64,000 nt of DNA from Pseudomonas sp. StFLB209 (GCF_000829415.1 NZ_AP014637.1:3303001-3367000), one strand, 5' to 3'; positions 1-7,446 are shown, numbered from the stretch's first letter. Program-made: numbers and translations. The notes: a model not told the origin generated them from the letters alone.

Positions 1-318
1 TTTTTCGAAAGAGCCGAACGAGCTGTTGATGGCATCGGCCAGTGCGCCGGTAGGCTCGCCGCCGCCATTTGGCGACAGGCATTCCCAGTAGAAAGTGTGG
101 TTCCAGACCTGGGCCGCGTTGTTGAAGATACCGCCCGAAGAAGTCTTGATGATTTCTTCCAGGGTCTTGCCTTCGAACTCGGTACCAGGGACCAGGTTGT
201 TCAGGTTCACGACGTAGGTGTTGTGGTGCTTGTCGTGGTGAATTTCCAGGGTTTCAGCGGAAATGTGCGGCAGCAGTGCGTCTTTGGCATACGGCAGCGG
301 CGGCAATTCAAAAGCCAT
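1..318 (-). CDS. sodB: Iron superoxide dismutase, 3' part outside window
   Basis: Cytoplasmic enzyme that dismutates superoxide to oxygen and hydrogen peroxide. The first 106 residues of a roughly 193-residue protein lie in the window; the C-terminal half with the remaining metal ligands is beyond the left edge. The N-terminal metal-binding helix with the [10 protein letters not shown] motif is present, as is the [10 protein letters not shown] segment carrying the second histidine ligand. The NGGGEPTG stretch that follows is typical of the iron rather than the manganese form. The ATG at 316-318 is preceded by AAGGAG at a 7-nt spacing. Upstream on the other side of a 200-bp spacer lies argO, transcribed in the same direction. 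The sodB-argO-argP order matches what I remember from P. aeruginosa and P. putida. Confidence 0.95.
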   Translation of the reverse strand, partial: MAFELPPLPYAKDALLPHISAETLEIHHDKHHNTYVVNLNNLVPGTEFEGKTLEEIIKTSSGGIFNNAAQVWNHTFYWECLSPNGGGEPTGALADAINSSFGSFEK

Positions 319-515
319 GGTCTATCTCCTTTCAGGTCGAGTGCGTCAATCGCTGGGCCGCTCACGGTGCGGCCGTTCAACAACGTTGCGCCGGGAGTTT
401 TCCACTCTTATGCGGCGCAGGTCCCGGATCATAGCACCGGGCCTGCGGCTTAACCACGTAACAACTGTATGGAATAGAGGTTCCGCTGCCGTATCCAACG
501 CACCCTTTAATCGAT

Positions 516-1118
516 TCAAACATTGCGTATCAGTTGTATGGCGACACTGAACATCATCACCGCGACCATCAGGTCGACCAGCCGCCAGGTCGTTGGGCGG
601 GCCAGCCAGGGCGCCAGCCATGCAGCCCCGATCGCCAGTGCGGAAAACCACATCAGCGATGCGCTGGCAGCGCCGGCAACATAAGCCCCCGGCACACTCT
701 GCTGGGCCCCTAGCGAGCCGATCAACAGTACGGTATCGAGATACACATGGGGGTTAAGCAGTGTCACGGCCAGCGCGCTGAGCAGCACTGCCCGCCGCGA
801 GCGCGTCCCCTGACCGGCACCGTGCGCCAGGCTCTGTCGGGCGCAGGCGCGGCGCAAGGCTTGCAAACCATACCAGGTGAGAAACAACACCCCGCCCCAA
901 CGGGCGACGGTCAGCAGGGTGGGGTTCTGCATCAGTACGCTGGCCAGACCGAACACGCCGACGGCGACCAGCACCGCATCGCAGAAGATGCACAGCAATG
1001 CCACCGGCACATGGTGCTCACGGCGCAATCCCTGGGCCAGAACAAAGGCATTCTGGGTGCCGATCGCCATGATCAGGCCGAGGGCGACCAGCAGGCCGTT
1101 AAAATAGCTTTGCCACAT
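516..1118 (-). CDS. argO: LysE/ArgO family basic amino acid exporter
   Basis: Inner-membrane exporter of arginine and/or lysine, 200 residues, the normal length for the family. It begins MWQSYFNGLLVALGLIMAIG and contains the conserved GTQNAFVLAQGLRR segment after the first membrane helix; about six hydrophobic segments follow. The reading frame stays open to 1199, but the upstream 27 residues are not hydrophobic and do not fit the family, so I place the start at 1118. The Shine-Dalgarno there is weak. The gene is divergent from the LysR regulator at 1212, which in this family activates the exporter in response to basic amino acids. The 93-bp gap between them probably holds both promoters. Confidence 0.88.
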   Translation of the reverse strand: MWQSYFNGLLVALGLIMAIGTQNAFVLAQGLRREHHVPVALLCIFCDAVLVAVGVFGLASVLMQNPTLLTVARWGGVLFLTWYGLQALRRACARQSLAHGAGQGTRSRRAVLLSALAVTLLNPHVYLDTVLLIGSLGAQQSVPGAYVAGAASASLMWFSALAIGAAWLAPWLARPTTWRLVDLMVAVMMFSVAIQLIRNV

Positions 1119-1211
1119 GATGAGAGTGTCCAGATCCGGGTTTTGACTGGCGATTCTGCGCAGATTGCCTGTATAAGAAAAATCAATCATCGTCATCACT
1201 CATTAGGAAAA

Positions 1212-2102
1212 ATGATGTTCGATTACAAACTTCTCGCGGCGCTGGCAGCAGTGGTCGAACAGGCCGGTTTCGAGCGCGCAGCGCAGGTGTTGGGGTTATC
1301 CCAGTCAGCTGTCTCACAACGCATCAAGCTGCTGGAGGCGCGGGTCGGTCAGCCGGTGCTGGTGCGCACTACGCCGCCGGGGCCAACCGATATAGGCCGG
1401 CGCCTGCTCAACCATGTCCAGCAGGTGCGCTTGCTGGAGCGCGACCTGCAAGGCCAGGTTCCCAGCCTGGATGAAGACGGCCTGCCCGAGCGGCTGCGTA
1501 TCGCACTCAATGCCGATAGCCTGGCCACCTGGTGGGCGGCGGCGGTGGGTGAGTTCTGTATTGCCCATCGGTTGATGCTGGACCTGGTGGTCGAGGATCA
1601 GGAGGTGGGCCTCAAACGCATGCGCGCCGGCGAAGTGGCAGCCTGTGTGTGTGCCAGCGAGCGGCCGGTGGCCGGTGCCCGCAGCCTGCGGCTGGGTGCG
1701 ATGCGCTACCTGGCGTTGGCCAGCCCGCGCTTTATCGCCCGGCATTTTCCCGATGGCGTCGAAGCGGCGAAGCTGATTCAGGCACCGGTGCTGGTGTTCG
1801 GCCCTGACGACACCTTGCAGCATCGCTATCTGGCCTCACTTGGTCTGCACGACAGTTTCGAGCATCATTTGTGCCCGTCCTCGGAAGGCTTCGTGCGTAT
1901 GCTGGAGGCCGGACTGGGGTGGGGGCTGGTGCCTGATCTGCAAGTGGTCGAACAGTTGCGCGGCGGACAACTGGTGGATCTGTTGCCCGGGCACAGTATC
2001 GAAGTGCCGCTGTACTGGCATCACTGGCGCAATGGCGGCCAGTTTCTGAACCGGCTTACCGAGCATCTGGCCCGACAGTCTGGTCAGTGGCTGGTGCCGT
2101 GA
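1212..2102 (+). CDS. argP: LysR-family regulator ArgP (IciA)
   Basis: DNA-binding transcription regulator of 296 residues that by family controls the divergent exporter argO. The N-terminal winged helix-turn-helix is clear, with the AAQVLGLSQSAVSQRIKLLE recognition region at about residues 18-42, followed by a type 2 periplasmic-binding-like effector domain. Two consecutive ATG codons at 1212 and 1215 could both start it. The frame is open upstream to 747, but that stretch is antisense to argO and is not part of the protein. Arginine and lysine are the expected co-effectors in this family; this is inferred from the gene pair. Confidence 0.9.
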   Translation: MMFDYKLLAALAAVVEQAGFERAAQVLGLSQSAVSQRIKLLEARVGQPVLVRTTPPGPTDIGRRLLNHVQQVRLLERDLQGQVPSLDEDGLPERLRIALNADSLATWWAAAVGEFCIAHRLMLDLVVEDQEVGLKRMRAGEVAACVCASERPVAGARSLRLGAMRYLALASPRFIARHFPDGVEAAKLIQAPVLVFGPDDTLQHRYLASLGLHDSFEHHLCPSSEGFVRMLEAGLGWGLVPDLQVVEQLRGGQLVDLLPGHSIEVPLYWHHWRNGGQFLNRLTEHLARQSGQWLVP

Positions 2103-2172
2103 TGGCGTTATAGAGCGTCACTGCACCCTTGTTTGAGGTTTCTCTCCAGGTTTGGGTTGAAAGGATAGGTAG

Positions 2173-3174
2173 ATGAAGATTCTGGTCACCGGCGCGGGCG
2201 GCTTCATTGGCGGGCGCTTTGCGCGGTTCGCTCTGGAGCAGGGGCTCGACGTACGGGTCACTGCCAGGCGCAGTGAGGCCGTTGAGCAACTGATCAGCCT
2301 GGGGGCCGAGTTCATGCCCGCTGATCTGGCTGATGCCGAGCGGGTCAGGGCGCTGTGCAAGGAGGTCGATAGCGTTGTGCATTGCGCCGGTGCGGTGGGC
2401 TTCTGGGGGCGGCGCCAGGCGTTCATGCAGGCCAACGTGCAATTGACCGAAAATGTGGTCGAAGCCTGCCTGAAAGAAAAAGTCCGGCGGCTGGTCCATC
2501 TGTCTTCGCCGTCGATCTGTTTTGATGGCCGCTCGCACCGCGGTCTCAAGGAAGATCAGGTGCCGCGGCGGTTTGCCAATGCCTATGCCGCCACCAAGTA
2601 CCTGGCGGAGCAAAAGGTCTTCGGCGCCCAAGAGTTTGGTTTGCAGACCATCGCCCTGCGTCCCCGGCTGGTGACGGGCGCTGGCGATCACAGTATCTTT
2701 GCGCGACTGATAAAAATGCAGGCCAAGAACCGCCTGGCGATCGTCGGTAACGGTTTGAACGTGGCGGATTTCACCAGCATCGGCAACCTCAACCAGGCAT
2801 TGCTGCGTTGCCTTGAAGTCGGCAATGCGGCCCTGGGGCAGGTCTACAACATCAGCAACGGTCAGCCGGTGCCGCTCTGGGATGCGATCAACTACGTCAT
2901 GCGCCAGATGCAGTTACCGCAGGTCAGGCGCTACCGCTCTGTCGGACTGGCCAGCAGCATGGCGATGCTCAACGAGGCCGTGTGCCTGCTTTGGCCTGGC
3001 CAGCCGGAACCCACGATGTCACGTCTGGGGGTGCAGATGATGAGCAAGGATTTCACCCTGGATATCAGCCGTGCCCGGCATTATCTGGGTTATGACCCGC
3101 AGATCAGCTTGTGGTCGGCGCTCGATGAGTTCTGTGCCTGGTCAAAGGCGGGGCATCTGTATCAAGGCTATTAA
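2173..3174 (+). CDS. Extended SDR / NAD-dependent epimerase-dehydratase family protein
   Basis: Probable NAD(P)-dependent oxidoreductase or epimerase of 333 residues. The dinucleotide-binding motif TGAGGFIG lies at residues 6-13, a catalytic serine pair (LSSPS) at about 110-114, and the YxxxK pair at Y138 and K142. The LSSPSICFDG segment and the overall layout resemble the 3-beta-hydroxysteroid dehydrogenase/isomerase branch of extended SDRs. The substrate cannot be told from sequence. An AAGGAT-like ribosome site precedes the ATG. It is followed after 60 bp by a membrane coiled-coil protein that may be cotranscribed. Confidence 0.8.
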   Translation: MKILVTGAGGFIGGRFARFALEQGLDVRVTARRSEAVEQLISLGAEFMPADLADAERVRALCKEVDSVVHCAGAVGFWGRRQAFMQANVQLTENVVEACLKEKVRRLVHLSSPSICFDGRSHRGLKEDQVPRRFANAYAATKYLAEQKVFGAQEFGLQTIALRPRLVTGAGDHSIFARLIKMQAKNRLAIVGNGLNVADFTSIGNLNQALLRCLEVGNAALGQVYNISNGQPVPLWDAINYVMRQMQLPQVRRYRSVGLASSMAMLNEAVCLLWPGQPEPTMSRLGVQMMSKDFTLDISRARHYLGYDPQISLWSALDEFCAWSKAGHLYQGY

Positions 3175-3234
3175 CCGTAGCGCCGTATTCGGGCATTTAT
3201 ACTGCCTCGGGCTGGACCACTTTAAGGATTGAGT

Positions 3235-4098
3235 ATGCGTAACGATCCACACGACGACATCGATGACATCCCCAGCCTGAGTGCCAGGGATGATGACGAT
3301 GACGACTTCGTAACGGCCAAAGGCGCCCGTGAGCGCACCACGGTGTATTCCCGCGACACGCCAGTGGTCAAGGTCAGGCCCGCCAGCACCGGTGCGCTTT
3401 GGGCGCTGATCGGCGCGCTGGTAATTGCTTTTTGTGGCCTGGGTTGGTGGAGCTTTCAGCAGATTTCGCTGATGGAGCAGCAACTGGTGGCAACCCAGGA
3501 GAGCTTTGCCAGGATCAGCGAAGACGCGGCAGGCCGCCTGCAGGACATCTCCGGCAAGATAGTGGCCACCGAAGCGCTGAGCAGCGATGGCGAAGTCCTC
3601 AAGCAGCGTCTGGGCCTGCTGGAAGCGCAACTGCAAGACCAGGAAAAACAGCGCGAAAGCACCGAGGGCCAGCAGGGCAGCCTGGACAAGCGCCTTGAGC
3701 AGCTAGGTGGCCAGGCGACCCAGCAGCAGAGCGAACTGAGCCAGCTGCAGGAGCAGCTCAAGACGTTGCTGGCCGAACTTAACGCGTTCAAAACGGCCCT
3801 GCCTGAACAGCTCAAGGCGGCGCAGGGCGAGCAGGGTAAGTTCGATACCCAGCTCAAGGCGCTGGCTGCCGACGTTGCAGCGTTGAAGAAGCAGGGCAGT
3901 TCCACGGCTGCCATCGAGCGTCTGGAGCAGGAACTGCTGGTGCTCAAGAGCGAGCAGGAGAACCGTCCGGCGCCGAGCGCTGGCAATGGTCCGAATAACG
4001 CCGAGTTCGATGCGTTCCGCACCCAGGTCACCCGTAACATCAATGCCTTGACCAGCCAGTTGCAGAACCTGTCGCAGCGCATCGGGTCCGGGCAGTGA
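3235..4098 (+). CDS. Single-pass membrane protein with long periplasmic coiled coil
   Basis: Hypothetical protein of 287 residues. The cytoplasmic N-terminus has a run of acidic residues (DDDDDD at about 19-24). A single membrane helix lies at about residues 54-73 (ALWALIGALVIAFCGLGWW), and the remaining 200 residues are Gln-, Glu- and Leu-rich heptad sequence predicted to form a coiled coil. The ATG at 3235 is chosen because AAGGA sits 6 nt upstream; a TTG at 3229 overlaps the ribosome site. I do not recognise a catalytic domain. The layout suits an envelope scaffold or a tether between membrane and periplasm, but this is speculation. Confidence 0.75.
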   Translation: MRNDPHDDIDDIPSLSARDDDDDDFVTAKGARERTTVYSRDTPVVKVRPASTGALWALIGALVIAFCGLGWWSFQQISLMEQQLVATQESFARISEDAAGRLQDISGKIVATEALSSDGEVLKQRLGLLEAQLQDQEKQRESTEGQQGSLDKRLEQLGGQATQQQSELSQLQEQLKTLLAELNAFKTALPEQLKAAQGEQGKFDTQLKALAADVAALKKQGSSTAAIERLEQELLVLKSEQENRPAPSAGNGPNNAEFDAFRTQVTRNINALTSQLQNLSQRIGSGQ

Positions 4099-4135
4099 TG
4101 GGCCCGCAGGCGTTGATCTGGTTGCGGTAGTTGGC

Positions 4136-4159
4136 GGTGCGTTACATATGTAGCGCACC
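4136..4159. repeat. 24-bp near-perfect palindrome
   Basis: A fully self-complementary 24-bp sequence with no loop, interrupted only by one G-T wobble pair. The arms are GGTGCGTTACAT and ATGTAGCGCACC. It lies 37 bp downstream of the coiled-coil protein stop and about 50 bp upstream of the tnpB element. No U tract follows on either strand, so it is more likely a protein-binding site for the gene at 5592, whose original promoter must lie here, or an inefficient terminator. Confidence 0.5.
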
Positions 4160-4228
4160 GTGTCAGACAGGGTGTTTTATCGTGCGGCCATCCTCAACCA
4201 GATGGAGTTTCACCATATGCGCGAGAAG

Positions 4229-4248
4229 CCTCGGGGTTTAGCCCGAGG
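4229..4248. repeat. Left-end subterminal hairpin of element copy 1
   Basis: A 7-bp perfect stem (CCTCGGG with CCCGAGG) and 6-nt loop, 15 bp inside the left end. The GAAG immediately 5' is in the position of the guide tetranucleotide that recognises the left cleavage site in IS608. Confidence 0.75.
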
Positions 4249-4274
4249 TCGAGAGCGCGGACGCCGCAGGCGTC

Positions 4275-4439
4275 CTGGTTGGGAGTCTGCTGTTGTTCGA
4301 TGTATTGGCGCAGGATTTCAATCGGCGCACTGCCGCAGCTAGAAGCGAAGCAGGATGGCGGCCAGAGGACACCCCTTCGCTTGAGCCAGGGGTGGAAATC
4401 CCCCAACTGCTTACGCAGCAGTCTGGATGATACCCTCTG
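4275..4439 (-). pseudogene. TnpA (Y1 HUH transposase) C-terminal remnant, copy 1
   Basis: The minus strand upstream of tnpB reads as the last ~55 residues of an IS200-type TnpA. An RVSSRLLRK segment is followed by a divergent LWGG-like stretch (VLWPPSCFASSCGSAP) and then EILRQYIEQQ, whose tyrosine is in the place of the catalytic Y1 nucleophile. The N-terminal half with the HUH metal-binding motif is missing: the frame continues upstream into antisense of tnpB, so the deletion joint must lie near 4440. This copy has also lost its stop codon and reads on toward the left end. Divergent tnpA/tnpB is the arrangement of IS605 and IS608. A functional transposase is not possible. Confidence 0.7.
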
Positions 4440-4502
4440 AGTGAAGCCACCCGATTCGACAACGCCACCCATAGCTTGAAAGACCAAACCATAATTCATG
4501 CC

Positions 4503-5573
4503 ATGAACCACACCAAGACCCTCAAGCTCCGAATCAAAGACAAGCACGCGAAAACGCTGCTTGCGATGGCGCGTGAGGTCAATCTGGTGTGGAACTACTG
4601 CAATGAAACGAGTCATCGCGCCATCCGGGAACGCCACCAGTGGCTCTCCGGTTTTGACCTGCAAAAGATGACCAATGGATTAAGCAAATGCGACGGCGTG
4701 CAGATCGGCTCGCCAACCGTGCAGCAGGTTTGCGAGGACTACGCCAAGGCCCGTAAGCAGTTCAAGCGTTCCAGGCTCAATTGGCGGGTGTCCAGCAGGA
4801 GCAGCTCCAAATACAGCCTGGGCTGGATTCCATTCAAGGCTCGTGCCTTGCAATACAAGAACGGTCAGATTCAGTTCGCCGGGTTCAGGTTTGGCCTGTG
4901 GGACAGCTACGGTTTAAGCCAGTACGCCCTGCGGGCCGGAAGTTTCAGTGAAGATTCCAGGGGGCGCTGGTATCTCAATATCTGCGTGCAGGTTGAGAGC
5001 AAGCCGTGCAGCGGCATTGCCGCAGTTGGCATCGACCTGGGCCTTAAAGCGGCGGCGACAACGTCTGAGGGCCAAGTGCTGATAGGGCGCCAATATTGCA
5101 CCCTGGAGCAGAAGCTGGGCATCGCTCAGCGTGCTGGCAAGAGGGCACGTGTTCGCGCCCTCCATGCCAGGATCAGGAACCGGCGCAAGGATGCGCAACA
5201 CAAGTTCTCAACCGCCCTGGTTGAGCGCTGCGCCGCCATTTTCGTTGGCGATGTAGCCAGCGCAAAACTCGTAAAGACTCAAATGGCCAAATCCACGCTT
5301 GATGCAGGATGGGGCCAACTCAAGACAATGCTGGAGCAGAAATGCCAACGGGCAGGCGTTGTTTTTGAGGTTGTAGCCGAGCGCTATACCACCCAGACCT
5401 GCTCGTGCTGTGGAAGCATTTCCACCAGCAGTCCGAAAGGTAGAGCCGGTTTGCGAATAAGAGAGTGGACTTGCGTGTGCTGCGGTACAGCCCACGACCG
5501 CGATGTAAACGCGGCCCGGAACATTCTTGCGGCGGGGCATCGCCGTCTAGCGGTAGGAATCCCCGCTCTTTAG
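4503..5573 (+). CDS. tnpB: TnpB RNA-guided nuclease (IS605 OrfB family), copy 1
   Basis: TnpB of 356 residues. In this family the protein binds an omega RNA made from its own 3' end and cleaves DNA next to a TAM, ancestral to Cas12. RuvC-I is VGIDLGLK with D178. The region expected to hold the RuvC-II glutamate reads IFVGDV, with G249-D250 instead of the usual E-D. A glutamate, E293, sits just before YTTQTCSCCG, where most family members have proline or another residue. The zinc ribbon is C300/C303 and C324/C327, and RuvC-III is HDRDVNAA with D332/D334. The frame is open from a TTG at 4476, but the ATG at 4503 starts the conserved N-terminal strand. The stop codon lies inside the right-end hairpin. 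Copy 2 differs at 11 of 365 positions over the open frame. Confidence 0.88.
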   Translation: MNHTKTLKLRIKDKHAKTLLAMAREVNLVWNYCNETSHRAIRERHQWLSGFDLQKMTNGLSKCDGVQIGSPTVQQVCEDYAKARKQFKRSRLNWRVSSRSSSKYSLGWIPFKARALQYKNGQIQFAGFRFGLWDSYGLSQYALRAGSFSEDSRGRWYLNICVQVESKPCSGIAAVGIDLGLKAAATTSEGQVLIGRQYCTLEQKLGIAQRAGKRARVRALHARIRNRRKDAQHKFSTALVERCAAIFVGDVASAKLVKTQMAKSTLDAGWGQLKTMLEQKCQRAGVVFEVVAERYTTQTCSCCGSISTSSPKGRAGLRIREWTCVCCGTAHDRDVNAARNILAAGHRRLAVGIPAL

Positions 5574-5580
5574 GGCGGGG
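5561..5580. repeat. Right-end hairpin of element copy 1
   Basis: An 8-bp stem with one wobble and a TTTA loop. It contains the tnpB stop codon (5571-5573) and is preceded by GAAT. The GGGGAGG that closes the stem and follows it doubles as a ribosome site for the next gene. Confidence 0.75.
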
Positions 5581-5592
5581 AGGATGTCAAGA
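5579..5592 (+). promoter_or_regulatory. Shine-Dalgarno supplied by the IS right end
   Basis: GGAGG at 5579-5583 lies inside the element and 8 nt before the ATG at 5592. The pre-insertion sequence, rebuilt by joining 4213 to 5591, reads GATGGAGTTTCACGATG. The host GGAG would then sit 7 nt before the same ATG, so the insertion falls between the original ribosome site and the start codon, and the element end replaces the lost site. Confidence 0.6.
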
Positions 5593-6347
5593 TGAAAGGA
5601 CCCAGTGCAATCAGCAGCCTCAATAAAAGCCTCGCCCCGCGCGTTCCTCCTGGCAAACCCAAACCGCCCGTTTCTACGAAACCTGCGCTGCCCAGGCCGC
5701 CGCTGCCAGGGGGCAGGCCAACCCCTGGCACTCAGCGTCCTGGGAGCCAGACGCCAGGTTCCGCCACTGCCGGTACCCGCCTTGTCATCCCGCCAAAACC
5801 GCAAAACAGCGCACCGGTGCCTGCACCGCGCAAGGCACCACCCCGCTCGATCACCACACCGGGCATGCTGCCCATGGTCAGCGGTACGCCGCGTAACCGG
5901 CTCGATGCCTCGACGCTGCCTGAATTGCCTGCCCGCCCGGCGCCGCTGGAAAACGTTCTGAACGTTACTGGTATCCTGGCCAATTTGGCGACAGTGGCCG
6001 GTGTGTTGTATCCGGTTGGCAGTGTCTTTCCTGATCGCGACACCGTGGTGTTACCCGATGGTGTCGTCATCGACAAACAGGCCCAGGCCGCCACCCACCC
6101 CAATGGTGCGGTGCAATATGCCGACGGCACCATCCTGCACCCCGACGGGATCAAGCAGTACCCCAATGGTGATATCGAAAATCCGGACGGTTCCTGGCGC
6201 AAGCAGGACGGGCCGATCTTTTACCCGGATGCCAATGGCCAGGAGCGCTGGCTGTACCCGGACGGCACCGTGACCGATACCGAGGGCAATGAGCTGGGGG
6301 TGATCGACCCTACCCAGGTGGCAGCCCTGTTCGAGGCTGTCGTGTGA
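5592..6347 (+). CDS. Proline-rich protein with C-terminal P-[DN]-G repeats
   Basis: Hypothetical protein of 251 residues. Residues 1 to about 100 are rich in Pro, Lys and Ser and probably disordered. A short hydrophobic stretch at about 125-145 (VLNVTGILANLATVAGVLYPVG) is followed by at least six short repeats built on Pro-Asp/Asn-Gly, such as HPNGAVQYADG, HPDGIKQYPNG and NPDG. The repeats resemble the glycine-turn repeats of the T-complex protein 10 C-terminal domain, which form an extended beta sheet; this likeness is from memory. There is no signal peptide. Its start codon is 2 bp beyond the right end of the tnpB element. Function unknown. Confidence 0.7.
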   Translation: MKGPSAISSLNKSLAPRVPPGKPKPPVSTKPALPRPPLPGGRPTPGTQRPGSQTPGSATAGTRLVIPPKPQNSAPVPAPRKAPPRSITTPGMLPMVSGTPRNRLDASTLPELPARPAPLENVLNVTGILANLATVAGVLYPVGSVFPDRDTVVLPDGVVIDKQAQAATHPNGAVQYADGTILHPDGIKQYPNGDIENPDGSWRKQDGPIFYPDANGQERWLYPDGTVTDTEGNELGVIDPTQVAALFEAVV

Positions 6348-7397
6348 TCAAAGGCGCGGGTAGTCGATATAGCCAACCGGCCCTTTACCGTAGAACGTTT
6401 GCGGGTTGGCCTGGTTTAGCGGGGCATCCTGCGCCAGCCGCTCGGTCAGGTCCGGGTTGGCGATAAACGGCACACCAAAGGCCACGGCATCCGCCTTGCC
6501 GCTTTCGAGCCAGGCGGTGGCGCTGGCTTTGGTGAATTTCTCATTGGCGATGTACACCCCGCCAAAATCCTTTTTCAGGCGCGGCCCCAGGCTGTCGGCA
6601 GCTTCGTGCTCGCGCGAGCAGATAAAGGCGATGCCGCGCTTGCCCAGTTCTTTCGCCACATAGCTGAAGGTTTCGGTCAGGTTGTCATCGCCCATGTCGT
6701 GAGCATCGGCACGCGGTGCCAGATGCACACCGACCCGGCCTGCGCCCCAGACTTCGATCAGCGCATCGGTGACTTCCAGCAGCAGGCGTGCACGATTTTC
6801 CAGCGAACCGCCGTAGCGATCAGTGCGCAGGTTGGTGCTGGTTTGCAGGAACTGGTCGATCAGGTAACCGTTGGCGGCATGCAGTTCGACACCGTCAAAG
6901 CCTGCGGCCTTGGCGTTCTCTGCACCACTGCGATAGGCGTCGATGATGTCGCCGATTTCGGCCAGTTCCAGGGCGCGCGGTGTCGGGTAGTCTGCCTGCG
7001 GGCGTAACAGGCTCACATGGCCGGCTGGCTGAACCGCGCTGGGCGCCACCGGGGCTTCACCATTCAGATAAGAGGGGTGCGAGATGCGCCCGACATGCCA
7101 CAACTGCACCACGATACGGCCACCGGCGCCGTGCACCGCTTTGGTGATATTGCTCCAGCCGCGCACCTGGTCGCTGGACCAGATGCCGGGGGTGTCAGGG
7201 TAGCCCACGCCCATCGGCGTTACGGAAGTGGCTTCGCTGATGATCAGGCCCGCCGAGGCCCGCTGCACGTAATACTCGGCCATCATTGCATTGGGTACCC
7301 GGCCTTCGTCGGCGCGGCAACGGGTCAATGGGGCCATGATGATGCGGTTGGGCAGTTGCAGCTCGCCCACGGTGATCGGGTCAAAGAGTGTAGTCAT
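6348..7397 (-). CDS. xenB: Old yellow enzyme family alkene reductase (XenB/NemA)
   Basis: FMN-dependent NAD(P)H oxidoreductase of 349 residues that reduces activated double bonds and nitro compounds such as N-ethylmaleimide and nitrate esters. The FMN-binding strand NRIIMAPLTRCRA lies at 17-29. The substrate-binding His/Asn pair is H173 and N176 in ELHAANGYLIDQFLQ, and the RTDRYGGSLENR signature lies at about 191-202. The sequence is close to my recollection of P. fluorescens XenB. The arsR gene lies 49 bp upstream on the same strand, so the two form an operon. Electrophiles sensed by the regulator would induce the reductase. Confidence 0.9.
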   Translation of the reverse strand: MTTLFDPITVGELQLPNRIIMAPLTRCRADEGRVPNAMMAEYYVQRASAGLIISEATSVTPMGVGYPDTPGIWSSDQVRGWSNITKAVHGAGGRIVVQLWHVGRISHPSYLNGEAPVAPSAVQPAGHVSLLRPQADYPTPRALELAEIGDIIDAYRSGAENAKAAGFDGVELHAANGYLIDQFLQTSTNLRTDRYGGSLENRARLLLEVTDALIEVWGAGRVGVHLAPRADAHDMGDDNLTETFSYVAKELGKRGIAFICSREHEAADSLGPRLKKDFGGVYIANEKFTKASATAWLESGKADAVAFGVPFIANPDLTERLAQDAPLNQANPQTFYGKGPVGYIDYPRL

Positions 7398-7446
7398 GCA
7401 CGAAACCCTCTAATGGTTAATCTGTTGGTTTTTCAAAACACGCTGT

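Larger units (their letters stand above)
4214..5590 (+). mobile_element. IS200/IS605-type element with tnpB, copy 1 (1377 bp)
   Basis: The ends are set by comparison with the second copy at 41086-42462, which is the same length. Left flank: both copies are preceded by TTTCAC (here 4208-4213). Left-end hairpin: CCTCGGG/CCCGAGG at 4229-4248, with GAAG directly 5' of it at 4225-4228. Right-end hairpin: CCCCGCTC/GGGCGGGG with a TTTA loop at 5561-5580, with GAAT directly 5' of it at 5557-5560. The element ends in TCAA at 5587-5590. There are no terminal inverted repeats and no target duplication, as expected of single-strand peel-and-paste elements. It contains a complete tnpB and a decayed divergent tnpA remnant, so it cannot move without help in trans. 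Confidence 0.88.
5450..5608 (+). ncRNA. Predicted omega RNA (reRNA) and guide, copy 1
   Basis: TnpB-associated RNA is expected from the 3' end of tnpB through the right-end hairpin and on into the flank, where the first ~16-20 nt act as guide. Boundaries are approximate; only the element end at 5590 is fixed by copy comparison. The predicted guide begins GATGAAAGGACCCAGT, which is the start-codon region of the gene at 5592. It would direct cleavage of the empty site, where TTTCAC abuts that sequence. Confidence 0.5.

Noticed and set aside
747..1211. 155-codon extension upstream of argP
   Set aside because: It is antisense to argO and lacks LysR features; the helix-turn-helix starts after 1212.
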